Part shown: in pieces, positions 37,863 to 49,376 of the stretch
How positions within the stretch are numbered: the stretch's first letter is position 1
How the letters are laid out: every line of letters begins with the position of its first letter
DNA from: Zanthoxylum bungeanum
Taxonomy: Eukaryota; Streptophyta; Magnoliopsida; Sapindales; Rutaceae
Length of the DNA: 64,000 nt
Direction of reading: 5' to 3'
NCBI GenBank assembly: GCA_019454045.1
Contig: SKCR01023733.1
Coordinates: 248,001-312,000, forward strand
Made by a program: the position numbers and the translations under genes
The notes under the pieces: generated by a model
What the model was told of the DNA's origin: nothing
What the model saw: the letters and a program-made list of their open reading frames with translations, nothing else
Databases searched by the model: none

Positions 37863-39461
37863 CTATAGCCAATCACTCAAGTGTCCTACACTTGAACTAT
37901 GTACGGTTCGCTCAAACTTCTGCTGAGAAACTGCTTTCGTCAGCGGATTTGCAATGTTATCATCTGATGCGATTTATTCGATCATCACACATCACCACAT
38001 GTATGATCCGAACGAATCAGATGAATTTGAAGTATATTCTTGGATCGTTGATGAGACCATTAATTTTTTAGCCTGTGTTGTAGCCTAGCTCAGCTGCTAA
38101 CAGAACTACTCCTAATACAATTAGGATTATTTAGATCCAAAGTGCTTCTATTGCTGCCTCAGCTGCAACAATATTCCACTTTGTTGTTTATTCGGCAACA
38201 GTATCTTGCTTGGAAGATCTCCAGCTCACTGTTCCGTTATTCAAACTATATAGTACTCTTATTGCGACTTATAGTCGTTTTTGTCGGTTAGGAAACTTGC
38301 AACAGTGATCTCAGTCACTTCAAGTTTTCCTTCTCCATAGTTTAAGAAAGCATCCTTAGTTCTTCTAAGATACGTAAAGATGTTCTTAACATCAATCCAG
38401 TGACTATCACTTGGATTGGCCTGATTGTGACTCCATATGCTCAAAGCATATGAGACACCAGGTCACATACATATTTTTCAATGTACGGGTTCTCGGAGAG
38501 TGCCAACAACTTTTAAATCTATCCCAGTAGATCCTTATTCCTAGAATAAATGTTGTCTCTCCCAAGTATTCTACGAAGAATTTTCATGAAAGCCAAGCTT
38601 TCACACGATTGTATTATGGGAATATCATTTCCAAGAAATGATATATCTCATTATTTAGGACAGTCACTGTCAGTGCGCTCCCACTAACCTCCTTATATAC
38701 GCAAGAATCATTTCGTTTTGATTAAATCATATACCATTATGATTACATCAAAACTACAGTTCCAAGAACGCAATGCTTGCTTCAATCCATCAATGGATTG
38801 AATTAACTTGCAAACCTTGTTTGCTTGTTTCGGTACGACAAAACCGTCAGGATGTTGTAACCATCTTCCAAACAAAAGGTTTTCGTTTAAGGAAAGCGAT
38901 TTTGACGTTCAGCTGCCATATTTCATTAATGAAACATGCAACATCAGCAAGCATTATCCAAATGGATTTAACCATGGCAACGGTTAAAAGGTTTCGTCGT
39001 AATCGACACAATGTTGATAATGATAAATTTTTCGCTACAAGCCTAGCTTTGTACGTTGTATGTGGACATCCATGTATGTCTTCCTTGAAGACACATATAG
39101 TACCAATAGGCACAATACCTTCCGGTACATCAACTAGTGTCCAAACTTAGTTGGTATACATGGAATCCATTTCGGACATCATGACACTTTTCCATAATAG
39201 GGAGTCGATACCTTGTATCACTTCCTCATAAGTAGTCGGTTCGTGTTCCTCAATAAGATTGACATCTTTACGAGGTGAGATCAGAAACCCATACCTCCCA
39301 GGTTGTTTTCTGACTCTCTCTGACTTATGCGGTTCTCGTGTATTCGAAGATTGTGGTACAGTTTCATCCCTCATGAACTGTTTGTGTTCCATTAAGGAAT
39401 CGATGCCTGGAACAGTATTACTTCGATTTTCATCGAGTTTTACTTTCCTCCCACTTACCAC
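37863..39461 (-). pseudogene. C4 RT and RNase H remnant
   Basis: 39147-39461 encodes the integrase-RT linker and RT start (RKQPGRYGFLISPRKDV, then TTYEEVIQGIDSLLW). RT continues at 38847-39113 (TYKARLVAK, then ADVACFINEIWQLNVKIAFL) with frameshifts. RNase H-side sequence at 38259-38444 reads QANPSDSHWIDVKNI and YLRRTKDAFLNYGEGKLEV. It ends near 37870, next to the polypurine tract. Confidence 0.85.
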
Positions 39462-40740
39462 TGCATATAGGTATTCCTCTTAGGAAAACAGCATGGCGAG
39501 CAACAATTACATTGTTATCTTATGAGTTGTATAAGTACTATACTTTGGTTACCCTAGGATAACCTACAAATTAGGCACTTATCCGATTTGGGTTTTAGTT
39601 TGGCATCATCCAAACATATGCCTAGCATACCCAAATCTTCAGGAATGAGAAAACCCGGTTTCTTTCCTGTTCATATCTAATATGAAATCTGTCAAACATA
39701 TTTTTATGGAACCTTATTCAAAATAAGTGTTGCACTATTAAATGTGTATCCCTTGAAGGAAAATGGTAGCTTAGAGCGACTCATGATTAACCTTATCATG
39801 TCGAACAAAATTTGGTTTCTCCGTTCGGACACACCGTCAAATTGAGGTGTTCCGTGAAGAGTCTACTGTGAAAGAATACTATACTCTTTCAAGTAATTGA
39901 TAAACTTATTGCTTAATTATTTTCCACCACGGTCTAACCGTGACGGTTTAATATTTTAGCCGATCTGTTTGTCTACTTCGTGTCGAAACTCTTTGAATTT
40001 ATCAAAAGTTTCTGATTCGTGTTTCAAAAGAAACACATAACCATAACGCGATGCCACATCCGTAAAGGTTACGAAGTATTCATATCTACCTCTAGCCTAG
40101 CTAGATATGGGCCCACTTACGTCACTATGAATGAGGGCTTACAGATCGATGGCACTTACACTTTTACCGAGTAAAAGGTGTTTTAGGCACTTTGACTAAT
40201 AAACTAGATTCATAGACATTATTTGAATAGAATCAAATCTGTCCTAGTATCCACTCTTCAAAAGTGTGGATATACGAGTTGTTTAATGTGTCACAGACAA
40301 CAATGCAACAAATAAGTCTCATCTGATCAAATCAGTTTGAGCTATTTGTTTGTCATGTTATACGTTTGAGATTCATTTATATTCTAATATAAATACTGTT
40401 ATTCACATATAATGTGCTTATCTCAATATCATCTTTTTATAAAATGAAACACTTTAGTGTTCTAGAATATAAAGGTATACCCGCAACGAGTTATACTCTA
40501 ATATAGAGAAAATGTTTCTAGTCAAACTAGGTACATTTTAACAGTTTCCTAATTTAAGTACACACCTGAAGGGTAGTTCCTAACTTAGGTTCTACGGTTA
40601 AAACAGCGACTCTCGTCCCGTTTCCAATTCGCAGATCAATCTCAACTGAAGTCAGTATCCTGCTAATCAGCAGATTCCGCACATCAGTACATATCTTATG
40701 TACCACATATATTATCAAAATCCAATTTTGAAACTAATAG
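39462..40740 (-). pseudogene. C4 protease and integrase remnant
   Basis: Reading right to left: protease-like sequence at about 40440-40740, the integrase zinc region at about 40150-40400, then the core through about 39660. The core aligns with C2 19815-20120 and C3 58190-58640 but is broken by stops and indels. 39462-39660 is the variable linker toward RT. Confidence 0.78.
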
Positions 40741-41495
40741 CGAACATATTTATGACAAACATTACTTGAAGCCGGAGCCTTGCCCCTCTTCACTTCATTC
40801 ATGTCTGCCTTGTCCATATGGCAGTCACGCTTCCAGTGACCCCGTTTGCCATAGTTTAGGCAGACATCTTGGGATATGTCATTTGTCTTCCTTGAAGACA
40901 TTGATGATTTTGCCTTTGCCCCTTTTAGAAGCTCTGGCTCTGCCTCCTAGAGAATAGCCATCAACTCTCCAAGAGTTTACTCTTAGTTCACAATGAACCT
41001 GCCCCAGCTTTCGGGTAGAGACTATAAGATCAAATCTTTGGCAGTCTCAGCCACGTAGGTTTTTCCCAGCTAACCTTGCTGATCGATGTCAGCAATCATC
41101 TATGACACCTAGTGCTCGACAGATGTACCCTCTGACATACGTGAGCGAAAGAGCTTCTTTTGCAATTTGTACTTCTAATATCTAAGACTAGATCTATGAA
41201 GATCTTTAATTTCATCATCATGGTACAAGGATCTAATCCTTAATTTTGACGACGGAATTAAAGTGTCATTGTGGTAAGCATAAATGATTGAGCACTAAAG
41301 TTATCATCACATGAATCTTCCAAAGATCATGTTCTACTATTTGCTCAATTCCGGGCTTAGGCCCGAGATTTTTATCTATCAAATAAAGTAACTCCTCAAT
41401 TCCCAAGACTATCCTGAGGTTTTATTCCTAATTTGAAAATTAAAGCCGTTTAAAGATATTTTTACCCAGGTCATGTTTTAAACGCTAATCTTTCA
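40741..41495 (-). pseudogene. C4 gag remnant
   Basis: The start region at about 41495 aligns with the C3 gag start. The zinc knuckle at 40821-40862 reads CLNYGKRGHWKRDC, so the second cysteine has become tyrosine. It has the same in-frame deletion of about 90 bp before the knuckle as C2 (near 40925). Stops interrupt the rest. Confidence 0.82.
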
Positions 41496-43782
41496 TTATC
41501 TTGATTGCTATAGTCCAACTATCCAATCAACGATTTCAGGTACTATTGAATATAATGATTACTATAGTCTAACTATATAATCAACTATAATTTAATTTTT
41601 AAATTCAAATATATTGATTACTATAATCCCATTATATAATCAACTATAATTGAAGTAGTTTGAATACAGTCCAACTGTTAATTTAAAACAACGATTAAAT
41701 ATTAGTCCAACTCTATATATTTATAAGTAATGACGAAAAATTGAAATGAGCGCGTATTTGCAAGTATCTAACGAAATTGTAAATTTAATACTTGCCTCCT
41801 ACTATTTTTCGGCGAGCCTCTAACCCTCTGTTGAGTACTCGGGAAACCTTGTTTCCTAGTGGGCTAGGATCCCGTTAAATAACACACAACCTTGACTTTG
41901 GCCAACAAGCTGTATGATATTTAACTAGGTAGATCTCTAAGATCAATTGGATCTCATCCAATTCCTAGATCCAGTAGGTGGACATCCAAGTCCGAAACAT
42001 ATATCTAATATATGCCAATATATCCAATATATTGCCTAACTTTTTTCCTTTGAATCAATTAAGCATTGGCTTTGGCAAAACAAACTTAATGATTCCAGTT
42101 AAGCAGGACCCATTGACCTTGGAAAGCTTCGTAATCGATGTCGATGGACAAGAAGTGATCTTGACTTTGGCCAACAAATCATAACTTGGACAAGACATGC
42201 GATATGGAACAAAGCCTTCATGATTCAAACACATCCGCGATGGACAAAGGTCGTGACTTTGGCCAACAAACCAGTGCCAATCTTGGATCTTGAGAATGAA
42301 TCATTCAATGGAATGAAAAACGCTTAATATTTGTTGAGGGTTTTTCACGTAATTGGCAACCAATTAATTATCTTGATTAAGGTCTCATCATACACCCTTA
42401 AACATGCATTCTAAAAGCATAATAAGGCGCGATAAATAAATTTAATAATGATATGCGGATGGATATTTAAACATTTTGTTCCTAGAACAAATCTCTCCAT
42501 TTCTTCTCTCCCGCTAGCACAAATCTTACTTCTACCCAATTACATAACACTTCTAAAGAAACCTCATTTACATTGAGGGGAATATGTGAGAAGAGAAATA
42601 CAAAGAATCAAGAGGTAATAGGCTGGACACGCAGGTCCAATTTAATAAATTCTAAATTTATTACAACAATTTCCAAAATTGCCCTCACCCATCTAATATC
42701 CATCTGATATACATTATTCATACATCACATCCATGTATTCACACAAAGCATGTTATCAATCAATCTAATCCAATTAATTAATCTGAAATTAATGACCATC
42801 CAATGTTCAAACAACGATTTGATTTGCGCGAGTCAAACTCGTTTTAATATAAGTACTCAAAGTACGAATTCTTGAATTATATTAAACTACAATATTAAAT
42901 TCAATTTAATTTGTATTCAATATTAATTCTTTATTTAATTCTAAATTAAATAACTACACTTTATTAACGAGCCTTTACGACTTAGATTCTAAATCTAATC
43001 TAAACGGGTCTCAAAGCCCAATTAACATCCAATGTCAATTTAATTAAAGTCCAATGGGCTTTCAATTAATTTATAAGGCATGGACTTTGGCAACCAAAGC
43101 CCAATAAGGAATCACCATTTTGCCAAAAATCAATTTAGGCCCATTAGGCCCAATTAAAATTTTAAAGGCCCATTTAATTATATTTAGACTTTATGGAAAT
43201 GGTTTTAAGCCCAATTGGATCCAACCAATTAACCTAAACCATACTTGGCCCAAACCAAGCCCATTAAGCCCAATTCCAAATTGAGCCCAACTAATTAAAT
43301 TTCAATATTCCCAATATCACAATTTAATTAATTCAAGTGTATTAGCCATAATTAATTAGTCAAATTAACATTTCCAAAATATCAATTTACATAATTAATC
43401 ATGCTTTCTAAATATCAATTCATGTCTAACACAATTGAAGCAAAATCAATCCCATTTCCATGCTTATTGCTCACGGCAATTTGGGGTTTTTATGTCCGAT
43501 TCCGATTTCAATCCAATTGAATCTCAAATCAAGGTTTCCCAAGTCTTTCAACTCATCCAATGATCAAAAAACAAAATTACCATGACTTTAGGGCACTTCA
43601 ACACATTCGTCCAAGCATACTAGTTGGGGAAAAATTGATCCAATTCAATTTTCATCAAATTGATCATGCATAACTCTAAGTTATCATCATTCAAGCATAT
43701 TCAAACAATCAATTTCATCAAATCATGCTCAAATCAATTTTACCCAAATTTTACCCTAAATCAAATTTCATGCTTAATCAAG
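41496..43782 (-). other. C4 5' leader (noncoding)
   Basis: Minus-strand copy of the copia leader. The direct repeat CTTGACTTTGGCCAACAA (reverse sense) appears near 41893, 42161 and 42249. Inverted repeats with a CCA/CTA centre (TGG/TAG in the element sense) lie at about 41510-41700 and beyond. A short open stretch at 43660-43848 spans leader and LTR and is not supported as a gene. Confidence 0.8.
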
Positions 43783-43796
43783 GCTCTTGATACTAT
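43783..43796 (-). other. Primer binding site, C4 (mutated)
   Basis: In the element sense TAGTATCAAGAGCC, against the consensus TGGTATCAGAGCC, directly inside the 5' LTR edge. Confidence 0.8.
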
Positions 43797-44812
43797 TGTT
43801 GGGTTTCTAGGTTATCCCAAGATCAAATTAAGCTATGAAAACATGTGAATACATCAAAGTAAAGTTGTGGAATACTCATTTTGATCGGCTTTTGTGATGC
43901 AATGAAACACAAAAATTCTGCTCCAAGCTTTCTTCTTTGTTGGTGTCGGTCATGCTCCATTTGTGTGCTCCAAGCTCCAAGCTTTGTAAATGGATTCCAT
44001 GCTCATAGATGGGTTTCCCTATCACCTTTGTAAGACCCCTTTGAGTGCTAGCTCTTGAGATTTTGCAACAAAATCATGAAGAAAATGAAGCCTAGCTTCA
44101 CTCCCAAGAGAGAAAAAAAATTGCACAATTGCCGTGAGTTTGAGGAAGAGGGAGAGAAGAAGTGTTGTGTTGGTTGTGTAATCTAAAAATTACTAAAATG
44201 AAAAGTCATATACCAAATGTATTAAAAAATTATATATGTCTTTCAACCATCACAATTGTGTGTTTAACACACTATCACCAACCACCAACTTCCATCACAT
44301 TAAAGTGATAAAGTTGACTAGTGATGTGACGCGTGATGTGACTTGTGGGCCCCACTTGATTCTAAATGGAAATGGTCTCGCAAACAGTCCCGGGCTCGGG
44401 TTCGCTAATTTCGAATTAACGAATTTTCCGTTGCGACGTAATTAAATCAAATTTAATTAAATAATTTTGCCTAGCAAAATTACTATTCACGTCGCTAGCG
44501 AATTAATTCTAATTAACTCGTTGCCCGAATTAAAATCTAATTTTAATTTCGCGTCGAAATTCAATTTCGTATAATATATCGAATATATTATTTTATCGAT
44601 TAATTTCAAATTAATCGTTCTCTCTCTTTCAATAGTATTTTATCCCAGATAAAATATCTTCGTAATTAATCCCAGATTAATTTTCTCTCTCTATTAATTA
44701 ATCCCATATTAATAATGTGCGAGTCATACGTCATTGGTGAATCTTCAGGAACCGACCCATGAGATCCCCGGATATGTTGGCAGTAAATTCGGTCATCGGA
44801 CTATCTGAACAC
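43797..44812 (-). repeat. 5' LTR of C4, part 1
   Basis: Starts TGTTGGGTTTCTAGG. Stops at AACAC (44808-44812), the left target duplication of element B. It contains the inverted-repeat array at 44395-44715. It continues at 54068. Confidence 0.93.
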
Positions 44813-46194
44813 TGACCGGCGTAAACACACACGTATAACGCAAGCGCACGTATCGTTCAAGTAGTATAAAAATATCGATCCCACGAGGACTTAATTCCTA
44901 CTGTTGTTATTAATTGTTGAATCTATTAATTTACAAATATCTAATTAAATGGAGAAGAGAGAGATTGTTTGTTTGTTTGGTTGAATGTGGCTTTGCTAAA
45001 TAAATAGATAAATAAAAAGACAAAAGAAAATACTAAGGAAAATAACAAAAGATACATAGATCTAGGGTTGTGATTTATTCCAATACCATTATAAAGATGA
45101 AGTGATTATTTATAGTTAGGAAATACAATGATTTATTAACCTGGAACACGAAATTATGCGAAAGCATCTGTCGATGGTCAGACACAAATATCCAGTATAA
45201 CCCAATTGAACCATATTCCTATGTCAACCACATTATCTGGATTCATTAAGATTAAGTTCCAATTATGGCTACCCTCGCCCGACAGGTATATTCCTATCCT
45301 GTAAGGAAATCTATTAAAGGGTTATCTATCCTCAAGGAAGATCGTGGGCTATTGAGTCTAAGGTTTTAAACTTAAAATCCCTATGTCTAGTTCATTTTAA
45401 GTTTACCTAATCAATTTTATTAATGGCCAATTAATAAAAAGCATTAAGATTAAGATTCAATAAATAAATCTTTATATTACCCAAACTATAATCTAACCCT
45501 TATAAACTGGTGATATTGAAATTCATCACAACCCCAGATAACTATTTAGTTACAACACATAGCTAGGACTAATAACTGAAAATAAAGACATAAAGTAAAA
45601 ATACTGAAAAGTAAAAGACATAAAGTAAAACTGAAAAGTAAAATAAATGCTAAGGTAAAAGGAATTACTTTTACTACTACTACTAATTTAGATATCTCCC
45701 ATAAAATAATATATAAACTTGTTATAATATTACCAACCGACCAATCTGGCGGTATCCTGATTAAGTCAAATTAAGTCCAACCAGCCATATAGGCGGTACC
45801 ATAATTAAATTACCAACCGACCAATATAGCGGTATCCTTTTTAAGTCAGGTTTAAACCAGATTAAAATAAATTGCCAACGACCAATATAGCGGTATCATT
45901 TATTAATCAGTATTTTAATTAGTAAATATATTATTTTTAAGGGAGATTAATCTAAATAGTAACAGTAAAAGAATTACCTTTCACCCTAGCTGGGAAATTA
46001 CTTTCTCATGAATAGTAAAAACTGTAAAAAGTAAAAAGTAAAAATTAAATTACTATTATTACAAATGGTAATTAAAATTAATTACAAACCAAAAAATAAA
46101 AAATTAAAATTAAAATATTTTTAGAGAGAGGAACTCTCTCTTCATCAAAGAGATGAGAGAGAGAAAGGCACACTGAAATCTGAAATTTCGCGCT

Positions 46195-46203
46195 CTATTT
46201 ATA
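46195..46203 (-). promoter_or_regulatory. TATA box of element B 3' LTR
   Basis: TATAAATAG in the element sense, a consensus plant TATA box, just downstream of the ACGT cluster. The identical box in the 5' LTR at 53309-53317 is the one that would drive the element RNA. Confidence 0.75.
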
Positions 46204-46223
46204 GGAAAATTTTTCACTGTTCG

Positions 46224-46763
46224 GGCGTCGCGACGCCAAGGACCTCAGCGTCGCGACGCTGGATTTGTCGACGTGGCACAATGAGAAGGCGACACGTAGC
46301 AAGGCGGCTAACTATTCACGCGACACGTGTCAAGGCGGCTAATTCTCAATTATTGTGATGACGTCATTGATGACGTCATGCTGACGTGGCGCTGACGTGG
46401 CAATGACGTGGCGATGACATGGCGCTGGCGTGTGTTGCAATTGTCGGCACAATAGGATTTCGACACGTGTCACGCTGTGATTGGCTGATGCTGACGTGGC
46501 ATGACACATGGCAAATTTGACTCGTTGACCGCTGACATGGCTGATGACGAGGCGACGTGTCAAGTCAGAGTGTCGGCAGCATATGATGTTGACACGTGGC
46601 ACGGCGCACGTTAGCAGATTCGTGTGTGATGGTGACACGTGTCACGGCGCACGTTAGCAAAGTCAAACTTCTCAAATTCCGATCTGTTGACCTGGTGCAC
46701 GTTAGCAGATTCGGCGCATGCTGGGAGTCGCGACGCGCAAGGCTTCAGCGTCGCGACGCTGAA
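46224..46763 (-). promoter_or_regulatory. ACGT (bZIP-type) motif cluster with GCGTCGCGACGC palindromes, 3' LTR of B
   Basis: I count 16 ACGT cores in 46271-46702, against fewer than two expected by chance. They include four CACGTG G-boxes (near 46324, 46464, 46593, 46636) and two TGACGTCA palindromes (near 46359, 46371). The cluster is bordered by the palindromes GGCGTCGCGACGCC (46224-46237), CAGCGTCGCGACGCTG (46246-46261) and a 20-bp one at 46744-46763. In plants such motifs bind bZIP factors (ABA, stress, light); that role is inference here. Confidence 0.7.
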
Positions 46764-46946
46764 ATGACGATTTTGCCCTTTTTGTCCAGTTTTTCCTGTT
46801 TTGCTCCAAATCACCTCCAGATTGTCCTGAAACTTTATTTATCTACAAAATACACAAAACACATCAAAACATTCACAAAACTCAAGAAACTATACAAAAT
46901 ATTAAGTTTAATGAGTGGGAAATAGTGATATAAATATCACTCATCA

Positions 46947-46963
46947 CACACCCCAAACCTAAC
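46947..46963 (-). other. Polypurine tract, element B
   Basis: CACACCCCAAACCTAAC on the + strand, purine-rich AGGTTTGGGGTGTG in the element sense, abutting the 3' LTR. Confidence 0.85.
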
Positions 46964-48345
46964 ATTTTGCTAGTCCTCGAGCAAAATACAAAATAAAATA
47001 ACATAACAAATTTAACTAAGCCATTTTCGTAGGGATCACGGTTGCATTTAGCATATGCAACAAGCCTTTAAACCCCTAGGTGTCCCTAGTGGACGAGTTG
47101 TAGTCTCGTGAGGGTTTACAGCAATGATACCCACAAACATTTTATAAAAGTAAAAATGTAGTGAAACTAATGCACACAAAAGCAAAAAGACAAGAGAAAA
47201 GAGAATAAAGAAGTTAGTGACTAATCAGGTGAAACTTCTACTCCAAGTTACTAGTTGTTTTGTTTCTTTCTAAATTACCGAATAAGTAAATTCTCCGATT
47301 ATTTTTATCATTCTCCATATACACAGCCAACAAAATATTAATCAACTCATTTTTGCCCACAACAGTCATAAGTGCAGTTGATAAGAGAGTAATATTTTTG
47401 TCCTAAAGTTCTATCAGATTTCGCACCTTTTTGGAACAATGGAATAATTTTTCTCATTTTCTGATTTTTTCTTTGATTTTTCACTTTTCTATTTTTTATT
47501 TATATGCAATATCTTCCATCTATGTAGCGAGTGTTGGGTCGGTGGCTCCCAAACCAGTTGGCTTTAGGGCACCAGGTGTTAAGACACCCCAACGGACTTA
47601 ATTACTCAGACTTCAGATATATATATATATATTTTTGCAGCATCTTCGATCCATGTAGCGAGCTTTGGGCCAATGACTCCCAAACCAGTTGGTTTTAGGG
47701 CACTAGGTGTTAAAACACCCTTACAGACTTAATAACTCGGATCTCAGACGTTTTTTTTTTTTTTTTTTTTTTTACTCCATTGCTTTTTAGAGATGTTTCC
47801 TCCAATTAAACTAGAGCACTGAATATTACAAACTTTTCAATTTTAACTCATGTCCGTATGTTTCCATGTAAGTTCATAATACATGTCAACTGAACATATG
47901 AAGATCCATTTTTAGTCAGATTTATGGAGAATTCACAAATTAAATAATTAAAATGAAATAACAAAAATTAACTTGTTTCAAAAATAGGTCGGAGATACGT
48001 CTCAGGAGTGGAAACTCCTTACTCAGCTATCTTTTACCAATTTCACATTTTTAGTCAAAATAAAAACATAAAAATGCAAAATATTTTTGTAATTTTTGAA
48101 AAATTTTCAATTTTTTTTGTATTTTTCGAAAAATTTTGGACTAAAAATAAAAACAACAAACAAACTAAAAACAAGGTACTAATCAATTAAAGAACTCCTA
48201 TTGATTTTAACGGAATTTTGTTGCATAAATGAAAAATTTTAACGGAAAGTATTAACACAAAAGTTATGCACCCCCAAACCTAAATTAAGCATTGTCCCTA
48301 ATGCGTTCAAAACATAAACAAAATGTAGGAACAATGGTACCGAGT
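46964..48345 (-). other. Element B 3' noncoding region
   Basis: No ORF is supported. Includes a pair of diverged direct repeats, 47507-47618 and 47638-47750, with TGTAGCGAG, CCCAAACCAGTTGG and CTCAGAC, and a 24-T run at 47751-47774. Homology to element A covers 47313-48135 and ends where A enters integrase coding sequence. A second CACCCCCAAACCTAAAT tract near 48269 resembles the polypurine tract. Confidence 0.8.
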
Positions 48346-49376
48346 TTATGCGTCAGTCTCGTCCTCGTCGCTATCTGAAAGTGGATATGGTGGCATCTGA
48401 TTCTCCTGCATTCCCATATGTCGTGCCATTCCTTGCTGCAGTTGAACCAAATATCTCAGCTTCGTTTCCACTCTGGCGACTCTCTCAGGCAAGGTACGAG
48501 ACTGTGCTGCTCTGCGTGACTGTGAGGGTGGCTGCTGTGGAGCAGCTGCAGGTGCTGAGGAAGATGGTCCGGCAGGTATCTGCCTCTCTGCTCGGAGCTG
48601 CTGTATCAGTCGGGGAGTCAGAGCTGTCATAGGCTGCATAAGTTCTTCTTGCGGGTCAACTGGAACCATACCCAAAGTGCATAAGGAAGTGATCAGGTAA
48701 GGGTAATAAAGTCCAGCTTGCGATTGGGTAGCAGCCCAAGCAATATGTGTAGAAATCAGAACTCCCACATCAATCGATAATCCCTTCATCAAACAGTACA
48801 ATAAAGTCATCCTCTCTCGGGTGACAAAAGTAATATGGTTCCTGGTATGAGAGATCTCGTAATGAAATGAAACCAAACTCTCGCATCTGGTTTAAGAAAT
48901 CTAGAACTCATCTTCATGTACTCCCCACTGCTGCTCATCTCCCATGTAGCATTGGGGATACACAACTCATCAGTCAGTTGCGAGATCTCAATCTCATTCC
49001 TCGACTCTGTATACTCATCTACCTCCATCTCAGGGATCCCATAGAACTTGTTGATTGTCACCGAATCAAAAGCAACATGTTTCCCTCTCACCATAGTATG
49101 AAAAACGACATGCTGAGCAGCATTCGCATAAAACTCTCTGACAAGTGAAATGCTCGCAGGTCTGGCTTGCATACAAAGCTTCTCCCAGCGCCGGTCGGTG
49201 ATCACTCTATCAATATCCGGAAACATCCCAGAGGGAATCTCAAATCCTCTCTCAATGATCCCGACCTTCTTTGTCAATCCTCTCTCATAGCGCTGTTCTG
49301 CAGCTGCTGAGACAAATTTTGTAGTGTCAAAACTGGGTTCAGCAGATGTTGAAGCTCTGGATCTCTTTGGTGGCAT
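48346..49376 (-). CDS. Putative plant transposon protein ORF (single frameshift)
   Basis: Start ATG at 49374-49376 (MPPKRSRASTSAEPSF). The N-terminal part, 48807-49376, has the features of the plant family named 'putative plant transposon protein' (Transposase_32 type): ERGFEIPSGMFPDIDRVI, VREFYANAAQHV, VRGKHVAFDSVTINKFYGIP and PDARVWFHFITRSLIP. Near 48830 the frame shifts by one base and the family pattern goes on in 48346-48876 (TFVTRERMTLLYCLMKGL, then SIDVG). The C-terminal third is Pro/Gln/Ser-rich, with a short predicted coiled part (RVARVETKLRYLVQLQQGM) and an acidic end SDSDEDETDA. Despite the name no transposase activity is established. It occupies the env-like position of Athila elements. 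Confidence 0.72.

Larger units (their letters stand above)
44813..46946 (-). repeat. 3' LTR of element B (2,134 bp)
   Basis: + strand TGACCGGCGTAAACAC to AAATATCACTCATCA. In the element sense the order is U3 with a GC-rich ACGT cluster, TATAAATAG, and then AT-rich sequence with about four copies of the GGCGGTATCC tandem unit (45731-45900). Confidence 0.95.

Noticed and set aside
37820..38071. Recurrent MMLWVIIVQQSPTWPIA-type frame at LTR/polypurine junctions (13878, 21866, 37820)
   Set aside because: It is a shadow frame that appears wherever the polypurine tract and LTR start are present; it crosses the LTR boundary.
46339..46925. Open frames on both strands through the ACGT cluster (also 53490-53968)
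   Set aside because: GC-rich island with few stops, low-complexity translations, located in U3; better explained as regulatory DNA.
48348..48632. Plus-strand frame opposite the plant transposon protein
   Set aside because: Antisense shadow of a recognised coding region.
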